Positions 10,023-18,963 of a DNA stretch of 64,000 bases are shown here, in pieces; the stretch's first letter is position 1; every line of letters starts with the position of its first letter. A program made the position numbers and the translations under genes. This DNA is from Brevundimonas diminuta. GTDB taxonomy: Bacteria; Pseudomonadota; Alphaproteobacteria; Caulobacterales; Caulobacteraceae. The stretch spans positions 2,480,001-2,544,000 of the forward strand of contig NZ_CP073063.1 of the NCBI RefSeq assembly GCF_022654015.1, written 5' to 3'. Under the pieces are notes generated by a model that did no database searches, was not told where the DNA came from, and worked only from the letters and a program-made list of their open reading frames with translations.

Positions 10023-11191
10023 CGATAGACGGCCCTGTGCGCCTCGACGATTGACGCCTCGGTCCAGGCCGGCGCACCGATCGCCGCGAAACGCCAGCGT
10101 TCCGGCTGGCCCACAGCCGCCTGCATCGCCGCCGTCAGCGCGCCTGCATCCCCCGGCTCGATCAGGGCCGACATGCCCGACCCCTGCGCCGCTTCCGGCA
10201 AGCCGCCGATGCGCGAGGCGATCACGCCCCGTCCCTGCTGGACCGCCTCCACTACGCTGCGTCCGAAAGGCTCGGCCCACACCGCCGGCGCGACCAGCAC
10301 ATCCACCTTGAGCCAGAACGCCGCCACCTCCACATGCCCCAGCCAGACGATGCGCGGATCCTCATACGCCCGCCTCAACGCCTGCACATAATCCGCCTCG
10401 CCCCGCCCGGCGATATTCAGCGTCCAGTCGCCCCCCAACCCTCTGGTCGCCGCCAGCAGAACCTCGATCCCCTTTTCCGGCTCGATCCGCCCCAGAAACC
10501 CGAACCGCATCGTCGGCGCCTTAACCAGCGATGGTTTCGGCGCGATCGCCGCCGCACCCGCCGCATTGCCGATCACGGACCCCGGCGTCCGCCGAAAACA
10601 CCCTTCCGCCCGATGGGTCTCCAGCACAGGCCCGCTCAGGCCGATGACATGATCCACTTCTAGGGACCGCGCCCGCTTACCTGCGGTCAGCAACACGCAC
10701 GACCCACACCTCCGCTCGCATCGCCGTCCGCGTCGAAACAGCGACGCTCGCGCGCACAGCATCGACCAGTCCCTCAGCGTCTGCACCAGCGGCAGATCCC
10801 GCCGCGCCGCCGCGCGAAAGACCGACAGCGAAAACCCCGTCCCCAGATGCAGATGGATCAGATCCGGCCGCACCCGCGCCACCGCCCGATCCACCGCCTG
10901 CTCCATCAGCGGATTGGCCGCCTCCAGCCCATGCCAGACCGCCCGTCGGACCGCCCGTCGGACCGCCGACCGTCGCGCGCAGTCATAGGGCCAGTACAGA
11001 TTTCGCAGCGGCAGGCGCTGCACGGGTACGCCGTCGATCCGTTCGTTCACCGTCTCGCGTCCCGGCGTCAGCGTCAGCACGGACGCTTCCACGCCCGCCC
11101 GCCTCAGACCTTGGGCCAACTGCGCCACGCTGCGTTCCGCCCCGCCGACCTGCGCCGGCGGATACAGGGTGTTGACGATCATTACCCTCAC
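9968..11191 (-). CDS. GT4-type glycosyltransferase, last gene of the minus-strand glycan arm
   Basis: 407 residues if it starts at the GTG at 11191, whose GTGA overlaps the stop of the polymerase gene; an ATG three codons later (11182) gives MIVNTLYPPAQVGGAERSV, the GT-B opening. The donor half has FLGRIEPEKGIEVLL and EPFGRSVVEAVQQGRGVIAS with E-x7-E. The middle carries a Cys-rich stretch (near CERRCGSC), present in some family-4 enzymes and a possible metal site. The last 55 bases overlap the convergent plus-strand glycosyltransferase, so the two C-termini are encoded antisense to each other. Confidence 0.87.
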   Translation of the reverse strand: MRVMIVNTLYPPAQVGGAERSVAQLAQGLRRAGVEASVLTLTPGRETVNERIDGVPVQRLPLRNLYWPYDCARRSAVRRAVRRAVWHGLEAANPLMEQAVDRAVARVRPDLIHLHLGTGFSLSVFRAAARRDLPLVQTLRDWSMLCARASLFRRGRRCERRCGSCVLLTAGKRARSLEVDHVIGLSGPVLETHRAEGCFRRTPGSVIGNAAGAAAIAPKPSLVKAPTMRFGFLGRIEPEKGIEVLLAATRGLGGDWTLNIAGRGEADYVQALRRAYEDPRIVWLGHVEVAAFWLKVDVLVAPAVWAEPFGRSVVEAVQQGRGVIASRIGGLPEAAQGSGMSALIEPGDAGALTAAMQAAVGQPERWRFAAIGAPAWTEASIVEAHRAVYRQVLSRRSSMISAERDQA

Positions 11192-12375
11192 GGCGCCAGC
11201 GGCCTTCGCCACGCCAGGGCGCCCACCAGACAGCACAGGAAAACCATTCCCGCCCCCTGCGTCAGATCCTCGCCGAACATCGCCGCCAGCACATAGACCG
11301 ACAGCGGCGTCAGCGCGTCCAGCCGCGCCGCCGACGTCAGATGCAGCCCCAGCAGCACCAGCGCGCTCACCAAGCCGGCCGTCCGCGCCGTGAACAGATA
11401 GCCGTTGTGGCTGACCGACAGCGCCCGAAACGCCCCCATCTCGTCCGCCGACGACCACCCCGTCCCCATGGGGCGCTCCACGACCAGATCGACGGTCCGC
11501 CGCCAGGTCAGCATCCGTCCGGCCAGATTGTCCTGCAGCGCCATCCTGTCGAACCGTCCCGCAAACCGGCCGCCGTCGAGGTCGAACCGCCCCGCCTGCA
11601 AAGCCATCGCGCCCGCCGCCAGCACACAGACCGTCAGCACCACCCCCAGCGGCCGAACCTGCTCGCGCCAGCGCCAGCCGACGACCATCCTCGCCAGCCC
11701 CGCCAGCATCGCCGCCATCATGCCGCCCCGCGACAGAGTGCTGACGAACCCCAGAACCGCCACGCCGACGCCGCCCCAGGTCGCGCCGCGCCGCGCCCAG
11801 CGCCGTCCCGCCAGCATCACGCCGGCCGGGACCGCCAGTCCGATCATCGCCATCGCCGCATTCGGATGCTCGGCCAGGGTCGTCAGTCGCACCTGAGCGG
11901 CCGTCGTGGTCACCATCGCGCGCGCCGACGCCAGCCCCACGGCCTGCAAAGGCTCCAACCCCACCAGCATCGCCAGCCCGTAGGTCGCGAGATGACACGC
12001 CGCGCCCGCCAGCACGGCCCAGAGGAACAGCCGCCGCCGTCCTTCATCCCTTAGCATCAGGCTCGCCACAGCCGGCGCCGCCAAGGCCGAGGCGATCCAC
12101 CGAAACCAGAAGGCCGCATCCCCAACGTTCAGCCGATCGCCGCCCTGCGCGACCTGAACCAGCAGCGTCATCGCCAAAAAGCCCGCCGCGACCACGCCCG
12201 CCGCCCTCAGAACCGGCGCCATGCCTCGCCACGTCGTACATACCAGCGGCAAGGCGACGATCAGCGCCAGATCGCCCAGCCGCGGCCCGCTGACCTGCCC
12301 CGGCGTCAGAAACAGCGGCAAGGTCACGCCCAGGCCCAGCAAGCCCAAAGCCACCCGCACATAGGTCGCGCGCAC
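11188..12375 (-). CDS. O-antigen polymerase/ligase-like integral membrane protein (Wzy/WaaL type)
   Basis: About 395 residues if the GTG at 12375 is used; other starts (including one overlapping the GT2 stop at 12400) are possible. Ten or more hydrophobic segments run the length of the protein. The RAMVTTTAAQVRLTTLAEHPNAAMAM stretch followed by GFVSTLSRGG and the later large loop ending SVSHNGYL match the O-antigen ligase/polymerase family, where the H-N pair lies in a periplasmic loop. It would polymerise or ligate the lipid-linked repeat in the periplasm. Neighbouring flippase and glycosyltransferases support a Wzx/Wzy-dependent pathway. Polymerase and ligase cannot be told apart by eye. 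Confidence 0.8.
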   Translation of the reverse strand: MRATYVRVALGLLGLGVTLPLFLTPGQVSGPRLGDLALIVALPLVCTTWRGMAPVLRAAGVVAAGFLAMTLLVQVAQGGDRLNVGDAAFWFRWIASALAAPAVASLMLRDEGRRRLFLWAVLAGAACHLATYGLAMLVGLEPLQAVGLASARAMVTTTAAQVRLTTLAEHPNAAMAMIGLAVPAGVMLAGRRWARRGATWGGVGVAVLGFVSTLSRGGMMAAMLAGLARMVVGWRWREQVRPLGVVLTVCVLAAGAMALQAGRFDLDGGRFAGRFDRMALQDNLAGRMLTWRRTVDLVVERPMGTGWSSADEMGAFRALSVSHNGYLFTARTAGLVSALVLLGLHLTSAARLDALTPLSVYVLAAMFGEDLTQGAGMVFLCCLVGALAWRRPLAP

Positions 12376-12398
12376 CTGTGACCACTGCAGCGATGCGC

Positions 12399-13313
12399 TC
12401 AGGACGGCCTGCAATGCTCGACCTCGGGATCGAACCGCGCCCCGTCCATCACGCCGGCGACCAGCACCCCGGCCTTTCGCCAGCGTCCGCCCAGCGCCAG
12501 CCGACCTGCCAGCCTCAGCCGCGAGGCGGCATAGCGCAGCGCCGAGCGCCGCCCCTCGTGCCGCCGCTTGGCCAGGATGACGTTGCGGGTCAGATAGCGA
12601 TGCAGCCGTTCGCGCCGCGCATCGGGCTCTGTCTCGATGGTCAGCCGTCCCGGCGCCGCGCGCACATGCTCGACCCGGCTGGCCGCGACCAGATAGCCTG
12701 GCCCCTCGCGCGACAGCCGCAGCGTATATTCCGTATCGTCGCCCCAGATGAACATGGGCGCCAGCGGCAGGCCGTGCCGCATCACCGCCGCCCGGCTGAC
12801 CAGGACCGACACGAACGTCGCCTGCCGCACCGGCGCCATCCCCTGCTCCAGCCGCTCGCCCCAAGCCGGATAGCCCAGCGCATTCTCCCTCCGGTCGATC
12901 TCGGGCGTATTGGTCAGATGCCCCTCTGGCGACCTGACGCTGGAACACAGGAAGGCCGGAACGACGCCCTCGTCCGCCAGCCCCGCTTCCGCCGCCAGCA
13001 AGGCCTCCAGCGCATCCGGCGCCGCCAATACGTCGTCGTCCATCAGCCAGACCCGGTCGGCCCCCGCCTCGATCGCCGCGCGGATTCCGGCGTTGAAGCC
13101 GCCCGCCCCGCCGGTGTTCACCGGCATCCGCACCACCATCGCCTGCCCCGCCCAGGCATCAGCCAGCATCTCGGCGGTGCCGTCGTCGCTGGCGTTGTCG
13201 ACCACCACCACCCCATCGCAATGCCGCGTCTGGGCTATCAGATGCGCCAGACATTGCTCCAGCAGGGCGCGCCGATTCCACGTAACCACCACCGCCCAAA
13301 CCGATGTGCTCAT
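12399..13313 (-). CDS. Family 2 glycosyltransferase, galactofuranosyltransferase-like
   Basis: 304 residues with a GT-A fold: WAVVVTWNRRALLEQCL, VVVVDNASDDGT, and the metal-binding VWLMDDDVL (Asp-Asp-Asp). MFIWGDDTEYTLR supplies the catalytic-base region. The N-G-G-x-G-G-F-N..I pattern (NTGGAGGFNAGI) and the WGDD motif are those of GlfT-type and related rhamnosyl/galactofuranosyl transferases. It overlaps the next upstream gene, UDP-galactopyranose mutase, by four bases, so the donor UDP-galactofuranose is probably made and used by products of adjacent coupled genes. Donor choice is inference from this context. Confidence 0.83.
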   Translation of the reverse strand: MSTSVWAVVVTWNRRALLEQCLAHLIAQTRHCDGVVVVDNASDDGTAEMLADAWAGQAMVVRMPVNTGGAGGFNAGIRAAIEAGADRVWLMDDDVLAAPDALEALLAAEAGLADEGVVPAFLCSSVRSPEGHLTNTPEIDRRENALGYPAWGERLEQGMAPVRQATFVSVLVSRAAVMRHGLPLAPMFIWGDDTEYTLRLSREGPGYLVAASRVEHVRAAPGRLTIETEPDARRERLHRYLTRNVILAKRRHEGRRSALRYAASRLRLAGRLALGGRWRKAGVLVAGVMDGARFDPEVEHCRPS

Positions 13314-14458
13314 GCCGCTATCCGGGCGATGGCCGGCGCCAACGACTTTTCGACCAGACTCAGCGCCCGCCCGACCGCCTGGTCCATGTTGTAATACTGA
13401 AAATCGGCCAGCCGCCCGGCGAACCAGACCTTGCCCGCCAGCGTCGCCGCCATCGCGCGATATTCCCCTGCCAACGCGCGCGACGCCTCCGTCAGGATCG
13501 GATAATAGGGGTCGTTCACGCCCGCCTCATAGACCATCGGATATTCGGTCACCGTCGCCGTCGTCGGCCCATGCTCGCCGGTCAGGTGGCGGAAATCGGT
13601 GATGCGCGTGAAGTCGAAGTCGTTGGGATAGTTGACCGTCCCGACCGGCAGGCCATCCTCGACATCCACGACCTGATGGTCGAACCGCACGCTACGATAG
13701 GGCAAGGCCCCGACCGACCGGCCGAAATAGTCGTCCAGCGCGCCGCAATAGACCATCCGGTCCCACGACCCCGCCCCCACCTGATCCATCGGCGTATTCA
13801 GCGACACTGTGATGTTCGGATGATCCAGCATCCGCTCAAACAGCGCGCCATAGCCGTCGCGCGGCATGGCCTGATAGCGGTCGATGAAATAGCGATCGTC
13901 CCGGCTGACCGCGATCGGCACCCGCGCGGTGACCGAGGCGTCCAGCGCCTCGACCGGCAGGTCCCACTGTTTGGCGGTGTATCCAGCGAACACCTTGTCG
14001 AAGACATAGTCCCCCAGCCGCCTCAGATCCGGATCGTCCCCCGCCTGTCGCAGGTCATGGATGCTGGGCCGCGCCCCGAAACCGAACCGCTGGACCAAGG
14101 CCTGCGTCATCCGCTCGGCTATCGCGGCGGGAAACAGCGTTTCGATCGAATCCAGATTGAACGGCAGCGGAACCCGTCGTCCGTCCACCTGCCCCTGGAC
14201 CCGATGGGCGTATGGCCGCCATGCCGTAAACTGGCTCAGATAGGCGAAGATGCGCGCGCTGTTGGTGTGGAACACGTGCGGACCATAGGGATGGATCAGC
14301 CGCCCGCCCGCATCGCGCCGGTCGTGCGCATTGCCGCCGACGTGGTCACGCCGATCGATCACCAGCACGCTCTGGTCCAGCCCGCGCGCCAGCCGTTCGG
14401 CGACCACCGCCCCGGTGAAACCGGCACCGACGATCAGCCAGTCATATCGCCGGGACAT
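13310..14458 (-). CDS. glf: UDP-galactopyranose mutase
   Basis: 382 residues, the usual bacterial length. An N-terminal FAD-binding Rossmann motif (VGAGFTGAVVAERLA) is followed by RRDHVGGNAHD, HPYGPHVFHT and FNLDSIETLF, all characteristic of UGM. Arg and Tyr residues of the substrate pocket lie in the YTAKQW and NYPNDF(D)FTR segments. The enzyme converts UDP-Galp to UDP-Galf, the donor for galactofuranose in surface glycans. It overlaps the GT2 gene by four bases and the flippase gene by 17 bases, making a tight minus-strand unit. Confidence 0.95.
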   Translation of the reverse strand: MSRRYDWLIVGAGFTGAVVAERLARGLDQSVLVIDRRDHVGGNAHDRRDAGGRLIHPYGPHVFHTNSARIFAYLSQFTAWRPYAHRVQGQVDGRRVPLPFNLDSIETLFPAAIAERMTQALVQRFGFGARPSIHDLRQAGDDPDLRRLGDYVFDKVFAGYTAKQWDLPVEALDASVTARVPIAVSRDDRYFIDRYQAMPRDGYGALFERMLDHPNITVSLNTPMDQVGAGSWDRMVYCGALDDYFGRSVGALPYRSVRFDHQVVDVEDGLPVGTVNYPNDFDFTRITDFRHLTGEHGPTTATVTEYPMVYEAGVNDPYYPILTEASRALAGEYRAMAATLAGKVWFAGRLADFQYYNMDQAVGRALSLVEKSLAPAIARIAA

Positions 14459-15716
14459 CGCGCCTCCCGCCGGTCTGGAACAGCGCGCTCCAATGCGCCC
14501 TCAACCCGATCAGACAGGCCACGACCACCGCCGCCTCGCCGACGATCCGCGCGCCCGCCATGCCGGCCGCGCCAAGACCGGGCGCCAACATCACCGACGA
14601 CCCCGACGTCGCGACACAACCCAGCGCCACGATCAGCGCGAACCGTCCATCCATCCGCAGCGGATTCATCAGATGCAGCCCCAACACCTGGCTGACGGCC
14701 ACCAGCGGCAGCACCCAGGCCAGAAGTCCCAGCACCTCGACGGCGCCCGCAAACCCCGGCCCGAACAACAGACGGATCAGCAGCGGCGCCGTCAGCGTCA
14801 GCGCCGCCGCCAGCAGCAAGAACGCGCCCGTCGAGGCGACCAGCGTCCACCGCGCCGTGCGAAACGCCGCCGCCGGATCCTGTCCCAGCAGTCCGGCGAT
14901 CCGGGGCGCAATCAGACCCGCCAGCGGCCGCATCAGCGATCCGGACGCCGCGACCAACCGGTCCGCCGCCCCGTACAGCGCCGCCTGCGTCGGCCCGGCC
15001 AGCGCCGCGACGACCAGAACGCCGGCCCCCGTATAGGCGACGATGACCGCCCGACTGGCGAACAGCGGACCGCCCTGGATCAGGGCGCGCCTCACAAAGC
15101 CCCGCTCCGGCGCCTGAACCGTCTGCCGTCGCAGCAACAGGACGCCGGTCGCGACCCATCCGGCCCAGACGCCGCCCGCCTGGACGGCCAGCACGCCGCC
15201 GACGCTCAGGCCGGGCATCGCCAGAACGACGCCCGTCGCGGCCAGGGCGAAGCCAACCTCCAGCATCGCTGCCAACCCGGGATCGCGAATGCCCTGAAAG
15301 AACCACAGCAGGCTGGCCCCCTGCCCGATGCCCAGCACGACCGCCATGGCCACGACGCCGCTCGCGCCTTCCAGAACCGGATTGAAGGCCGCTAAACCGA
15401 CGCCGACCGCAGCGGCGGGCAGGATCAGCACGCCGCGCATCGCCAGGGCCTGACCGATCAGGACGCCGCGCCCTTCGACCGCTCCGGCGATGTCACGCGG
15501 CCCCGACAGCGATTGCCCGTAATCCACGACCACCGACACGACCAAGGCCAAGGCGATGGCCGAGGCGAACACCCCGAACCCTTCCAGCCCCAGTCGTCGC
15601 GTCAGAACCGGATAGAGCAGCAGCGGCGACACATAGCGGGCGACGTGCGCGCCGTAGACCCAGCCCGCATCGGCCGCGCCCCGCGCCGACATCAATCGGT
15701 GCTTGCCATTCCCCAA
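14442..15716 (-). CDS. Wzx-like polysaccharide flippase (MOP superfamily)
   Basis: 424 residues with about 12-14 hydrophobic segments. Opening YGAHVARYVSPLLLYPVLTRRLG..GFG is typical of PST/Wzx flippases. It would move the undecaprenyl-linked repeat across the inner membrane. Translation could begin at 15716 (MGNGKHRL) or eight codons later at MSARG; the former is reported. It is the first gene of the minus-strand arm flippase-glf-GT2-polymerase-GT4, and the 79 bases before the next gene upstream (ending at 15796) are the only room for a promoter here. No initiating sugar-phosphate transferase is present in the cluster. Confidence 0.86.
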   Translation of the reverse strand: MGNGKHRLMSARGAADAGWVYGAHVARYVSPLLLYPVLTRRLGLEGFGVFASAIALALVVSVVVDYGQSLSGPRDIAGAVEGRGVLIGQALAMRGVLILPAAAVGVGLAAFNPVLEGASGVVAMAVVLGIGQGASLLWFFQGIRDPGLAAMLEVGFALAATGVVLAMPGLSVGGVLAVQAGGVWAGWVATGVLLLRRQTVQAPERGFVRRALIQGGPLFASRAVIVAYTGAGVLVVAALAGPTQAALYGAADRLVAASGSLMRPLAGLIAPRIAGLLGQDPAAAFRTARWTLVASTGAFLLLAAALTLTAPLLIRLLFGPGFAGAVEVLGLLAWVLPLVAVSQVLGLHLMNPLRMDGRFALIVALGCVATSGSSVMLAPGLGAAGMAGARIVGEAAVVVACLIGLRAHWSALFQTGGRRDVPAI

Positions 15717-15795
15717 CTGTCGCTCCCGCGATCAACCCTGGCGCGAGCTTTAGACACGCAAGGTCGCAATCGCAAGCGCGGGGCGGTCGGGCGGC

Positions 15796-16209
15796 TTAGC
15801 CGAAACGGCCCTCGGCCCAACGCGCAGCGAAATAGCCGCCGGTCGCCGACAGCATCGTCAGGGTCGTGCCCCAGATCAGGTCGATGATCGTCAGCCTGGT
15901 CTGCCACACAGCCAACGTCGCCTGATTGGTCAGGTCGTAGGTGGCGTAGGCGACGAAGCCCAGCACCGCCCCGTTGATCGCCGCGCGCGTCCAGTTCCCT
16001 TCCTTCAGGGCCGGCGCGATCGCCAGGAACACGGTCCCGGCGATGGAGATGAGATAGAAGGCGACCGCCGCCTTCATGTCCGGCTTGTCGGCCATGATCG
16101 GCCCAATGACGGGCTTGTACAGCCGGTTCGTCATGGTGGTCAGCCAGACGAAATCGATGGCTGCAAAGGTCAGGCCGGCCCCGAGATAGGCCGCGACATA
16201 TTTGATCAT
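15796..16209 (-). CDS. DUF2177-family membrane protein
   Basis: 137 residues from the ATG at 16209 with four hydrophobic segments (about 4-22, 45-65, 78-97 and 108-128). The Y..A...F..(I/L)D..WL opening and the GA(V)LGFVAYATYDLTNQATL signature match DUF2177, a family of small membrane proteins without a known role. The gene follows the cyclopropane-synthase-like gene by 11 bases and is probably translated from the same message. In related alphaproteobacteria these two families often sit together, suggesting a shared part in membrane-lipid modification; that is from memory of neighbourhoods, not shown here. Confidence 0.82.
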   Translation of the reverse strand: MIKYVAAYLGAGLTFAAIDFVWLTTMTNRLYKPVIGPIMADKPDMKAAVAFYLISIAGTVFLAIAPALKEGNWTRAAINGAVLGFVAYATYDLTNQATLAVWQTRLTIIDLIWGTTLTMLSATGGYFAARWAEGRFG

Positions 16210-16220
16210 CCTCGTCTCCC

Positions 16221-17246
16221 TTAAGCCGGCTTCAGTCGATAGTGGCTGACCGCCCAGGTGCGGCCCTCGTCGTTTCTGAACAGACCGGCCGTCGCCAGAT
16301 AGAACCGCCGCCAGCGACGGGTCCAAAGTTTGGCGTCGTCGCCATAGGTCTCACGCATCAACACCGCGATCCGCGCGGCGTTCCGGTCCATGTTCGCCAG
16401 CCAATCGTTGGCGGTCTTCGCATAGTGCCCCCCGTTCCAGGTCCATTCCTGCTCGACCGCGAACAGGTCGGGAAACTGCCGGATCAAACCGTGGCTGGGC
16501 ATGACCCCGCCGGTGAAGAAGTGCTGGGCGATGAAGTCGCCGCTGTCGGTATGGTCGAACCGATAGGGCGCGTTGCGGTGCGTGAAGACATGGATGAACA
16601 TGCGCCCCTCCGGCGTCAGCCAGCGTCTCGCCTTGGTCAGCAGGGCGCGCCAGTTGGCCATATGCTCGAACATCTCGACCGAGACGATGCGGTCGAACCG
16701 CTGCTCGGTGTCGAAGGCGTTCATGTCCTGGGTGATGACCGTCAGATTGGTCAGACCGCGCGCCGCCGCCTGCGCTTCAATATGGCCGCGCTGGCCATGG
16801 CTGTTCGACACCGCCGTGATCTTCGCGTTCGGATAGGTCTCGGCCATCCACAGCGACAGCGAGCCCCAGCCGCAGCCCATCTCCAGAATCGTCTGACCAT
16901 CCTTCAGATCGGCGTGGGCGCAGGTCTCCGCCAGCGCCGCCTCTTCCGCCTGATCCAGCGTCTCGCGGCCCGTGGGATAGAGGCAGCAGGAGTATTTCAA
17001 CCGCTTGCCCAGGCACAGCTGGAAAAACTCGGGCGGCAGTTCGTAATGCTGCTGGTTCGCCGCGTCCGTATGTTCGGCGATGGCGCGCTGGGCCATTTCA
17101 CGCGCAAAGGCCGCCTCGTCATGCGGCCCGTCGCGATCCAGACGCTTTCTGGCCTCAGTCACCAGGCTGTCGATCGCCGGACGCGTCACGAAGTCCGGGA
17201 ACGGCGCGTCCTGAAGCTGGCGAATGGCGACATTGGTCAGGTTCAT
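16221..17246 (-). CDS. Cyclopropane-fatty-acyl-phospholipid synthase-like methyltransferase
   Basis: 341 residues of the COG2230 group. The SAM site is LEMGCGWGSLSLWMA. Family motifs include QQHYELPPEFF, YSCCLYP, SVEMFEHM and DFIAQHFFTGG. True CFA synthases have about 380 residues and an extended N-terminus; this one is shorter, so the methyl acceptor may be a fatty-acyl chain or another unsaturated lipid. It acts at the inner membrane surface. The gene heads a two-gene unit with the DUF2177 protein and is divergent from scoA across a 332-base region that holds short repeats. Confidence 0.85.
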   Translation of the reverse strand: MNLTNVAIRQLQDAPFPDFVTRPAIDSLVTEARKRLDRDGPHDEAAFAREMAQRAIAEHTDAANQQHYELPPEFFQLCLGKRLKYSCCLYPTGRETLDQAEEAALAETCAHADLKDGQTILEMGCGWGSLSLWMAETYPNAKITAVSNSHGQRGHIEAQAAARGLTNLTVITQDMNAFDTEQRFDRIVSVEMFEHMANWRALLTKARRWLTPEGRMFIHVFTHRNAPYRFDHTDSGDFIAQHFFTGGVMPSHGLIRQFPDLFAVEQEWTWNGGHYAKTANDWLANMDRNAARIAVLMRETYGDDAKLWTRRWRRFYLATAGLFRNDEGRTWAVSHYRLKPA

Positions 17247-17383
17247 CGGCGTCCTCGATCGTCGGGTCTTGCTGCAGGCTTGACTGCAATACGACGCCTC
17301 GCCCCCGATGGATGCCTCGCCCTCTTGAACGCAACCCCAAGGATGCGGACATCAGTCGTCCGCGCCGACCGATTCCGTAGAAA

Positions 17384-17398
17384 GTGCACCAATTGCAC
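17384..17398. promoter_or_regulatory. Short dyad, possible operator
   Basis: GTGCA and TGCAC flank CCAAT in a perfect 5-bp inverted repeat. Position in a divergent promoter region makes a repressor site plausible, but the dyad is short and could be chance. Confidence 0.3.
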
Positions 17399-17430
17399 CC
17401 TCTTTTTTGAACCCGTTTCGCCGTCGGTTC

Positions 17431-17452
17431 AGACGAATTAGACGAATTAGAC
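17431..17452. repeat. 9-bp tandem repeat
   Basis: The unit AGACGAATT is repeated twice in full and followed by AGAC. The stretch is AT-rich compared with its surroundings and lies about 130 bases upstream of scoA. Confidence 0.6.
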
Positions 17453-17578
17453 TCTGTTTTTCGCCTTCACCGTCTGAAATCGCCGCGTCGGATCGACGCC
17501 GCGTCTTGCCCCCCGCCCGCCCCCGCGTTAGGCGTGGTCAAAAGCCGATATTCATCAGGCAGTGAAAAAGGGAGAGCG

Positions 17579-18304
17579 ATGGGAAAGATCTACGCTGACG
17601 TCACGTCCGCGCTGGAGGGCCTGACCTTCGACGGCATGACGGTCATGTCCGGCGGCTTCGGCCTGTGCGGCATCCCCGAGAACCTGATCGCCGCCCTGCG
17701 CGACAGCGGCGTCAAGGGCCTGACGGTCATCTCCAACAACGCCGGCGTCGACGGCTTCGGCCTGGGACAACTGCTCGGCACCCGCCAGATCGCCAAGATG
17801 ATCAGTTCTTACGTCGGTGAGAACAAGGAGTTCGAGCGCCAGTATCTGGCCGGCGAGTTGGAGCTGGAGTTCAACCCGCAAGGGACCCTGGCCGAGCGCA
17901 TCCGCGCCGGCGGCGCGGGCATCCCCGCCTTCTTCACCGCCACCGGCGTCGGCACCCTGGTCGCCGAAGGCAAGGAAGTCCGCAACTTCAACGGCCGCGA
18001 CTACGTCATGGAGACCGGCCTGGTCGCCGACCTGTCCATCGTCAAGGCGTGGAAGGCCGACGAGCGCGGCAACCTGGTGTTCCGCAAGACCGCCCGCAAC
18101 TTCAACCCGATGATGGCCACGGCCGGCAAGGTCACGGTTGTCGAGGTCGAGGAGATCGTCCCCGTAGGTTCGCTGGATCCCGACCACATCCACACGCCGG
18201 GCGTCTACGTCGACCGCCTGGTCCAGACCGTGTCCGAAAAGCGCATCGAACAGCGCACCGTCCGTCAACGTGCCGCCGGCGCCGCCGCCGGATCGGAGGT
18301 CTGA
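17579..18304 (+). CDS. scoA: 3-oxoacid CoA-transferase subunit A
   Basis: 241 residues from the ATG at 17579, behind the purine-rich GGGAGAGCG. Visible family motifs are [15 protein letters not shown] (CoA-binding glycine motif), [12 protein letters not shown], and [10 protein letters not shown]. With subunit B it transfers CoA from succinyl-CoA to acetoacetate, so ketone-body-type substrates and polyhydroxybutyrate products can be activated. The C-terminal Ala/Gly tail is low complexity. The stop is two bases before the subunit B start, so the pair is one operon. The exact 3-oxoacid is inferred from family resemblance; the alternative 3-oxoadipate transferase is less likely without aromatic-catabolism neighbours. 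Confidence 0.92.
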   Translation: MGKIYADVTSALEGLTFDGMTVMSGGFGLCGIPENLIAALRDSGVKGLTVISNNAGVDGFGLGQLLGTRQIAKMISSYVGENKEFERQYLAGELELEFNPQGTLAERIRAGGAGIPAFFTATGVGTLVAEGKEVRNFNGRDYVMETGLVADLSIVKAWKADERGNLVFRKTARNFNPMMATAGKVTVVEVEEIVPVGSLDPDHIHTPGVYVDRLVQTVSEKRIEQRTVRQRAAGAAAGSEV

Positions 18305-18306
18305 TC

Positions 18307-18963
18307 ATGCCCCGCACCCGCGAACAACTCGCCGAACGCGCCGCCCAGGAACTGCAGGACGGCTTCTATGTGAACCTGGGCATCGGCATCCCGACCCTGG
18401 TCGCCAACTACATCCCCGCCGGCATGACCGTGACCCTGCAATCCGAGAACGGTATGCTGGGCATGGGGCCCTTCCCCTATGAGGGCGACGAGGATCCCGA
18501 CCTGATCAACGCCGGCAAGCAGACGATCACCGAGATCCCGGAGTCGTCCTACTTCTCCAGCGCCGACAGCTTCGCCATGATCCGTGGCGGCCACATCAAC
18601 CTGTCGATCCTGGGCGCGATGGAAGTGGCCCAGAACGGCGACATCGCCAACTGGATGATCCCCGGCAAGCTGGTGAAGGGCATGGGCGGCGCCATGGACC
18701 TGGTCGCGGGCGTCAAGCGCGTCGTCGTGGTCATGGAACACGCCAACAAGCACGGCCAGTCCAAGGTGCTGAAAGCCTGCACCCTGCCCTTGACCGGCAC
18801 CGGAGTCGTCAGCCGCATCATCACCGACCTCGCCACCTTCGACGTCAAGCCCGAAGGCGCGGGCCTCGAGCTGATCGAACTGGCCGACAGCGTCACCCTC
18901 AACGAAGTCGCCGCCAAGACCGAGGCGGCCTATTCGGTTTCGGACGAGCTCAAGACGGCCTGA
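18307..18963 (+). CDS. scoB: 3-oxoacid CoA-transferase subunit B
   Basis: 218 residues. The catalytic glutamate lies in [11 protein letters not shown], matching the SENG motif of family I CoA transferases, and [11 protein letters not shown] and [10 protein letters not shown] are conserved segments. It forms the heteromer with the preceding subunit A. The C-terminal 14 bases overlap the convergent gene on the minus strand, so neither transcript has an obvious terminator between them. Confidence 0.95.
   Translation: MPRTREQLAERAAQELQDGFYVNLGIGIPTLVANYIPAGMTVTLQSENGMLGMGPFPYEGDEDPDLINAGKQTITEIPESSYFSSADSFAMIRGGHINLSILGAMEVAQNGDIANWMIPGKLVKGMGGAMDLVAGVKRVVVVMEHANKHGQSKVLKACTLPLTGTGVVSRIITDLATFDVKPEGAGLELIELADSVTLNEVAAKTEAAYSVSDELKTA

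Larger units (their letters stand above)
17247..17578. other. 332-base divergent intergenic region
   Basis: Lies between two divergent transcription units (methyltransferase and CoA-transferase). It contains no convincing reading frame. Visible elements are a dyad at 17384-17398, a 9-bp tandem repeat at 17431-17452 with a GANTC site (GACTC at 17450) at its end, a T-run at 17403-17408, and GGGAGAG about seven bases before the scoA start. Promoters for both directions must lie here, but no clear -35/-10 pair stands out. Confidence 0.6.

Noticed and set aside
11192..11998. Upstream extension of the GT4 gene (9968-11191) through the Wzy-like gene
   Set aside because: The polymerase frame in this stretch encodes membrane helices with family motifs; the extension is Gly/Asp/Arg-rich shadow.
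12376..12948. Upstream extension of the Wzy-like gene into the GT2 gene
   Set aside because: The frame is open but lies inside the GT2 gene, where the other frame has complete family motifs. The extension is low-complexity, so a start near 12375 was used.
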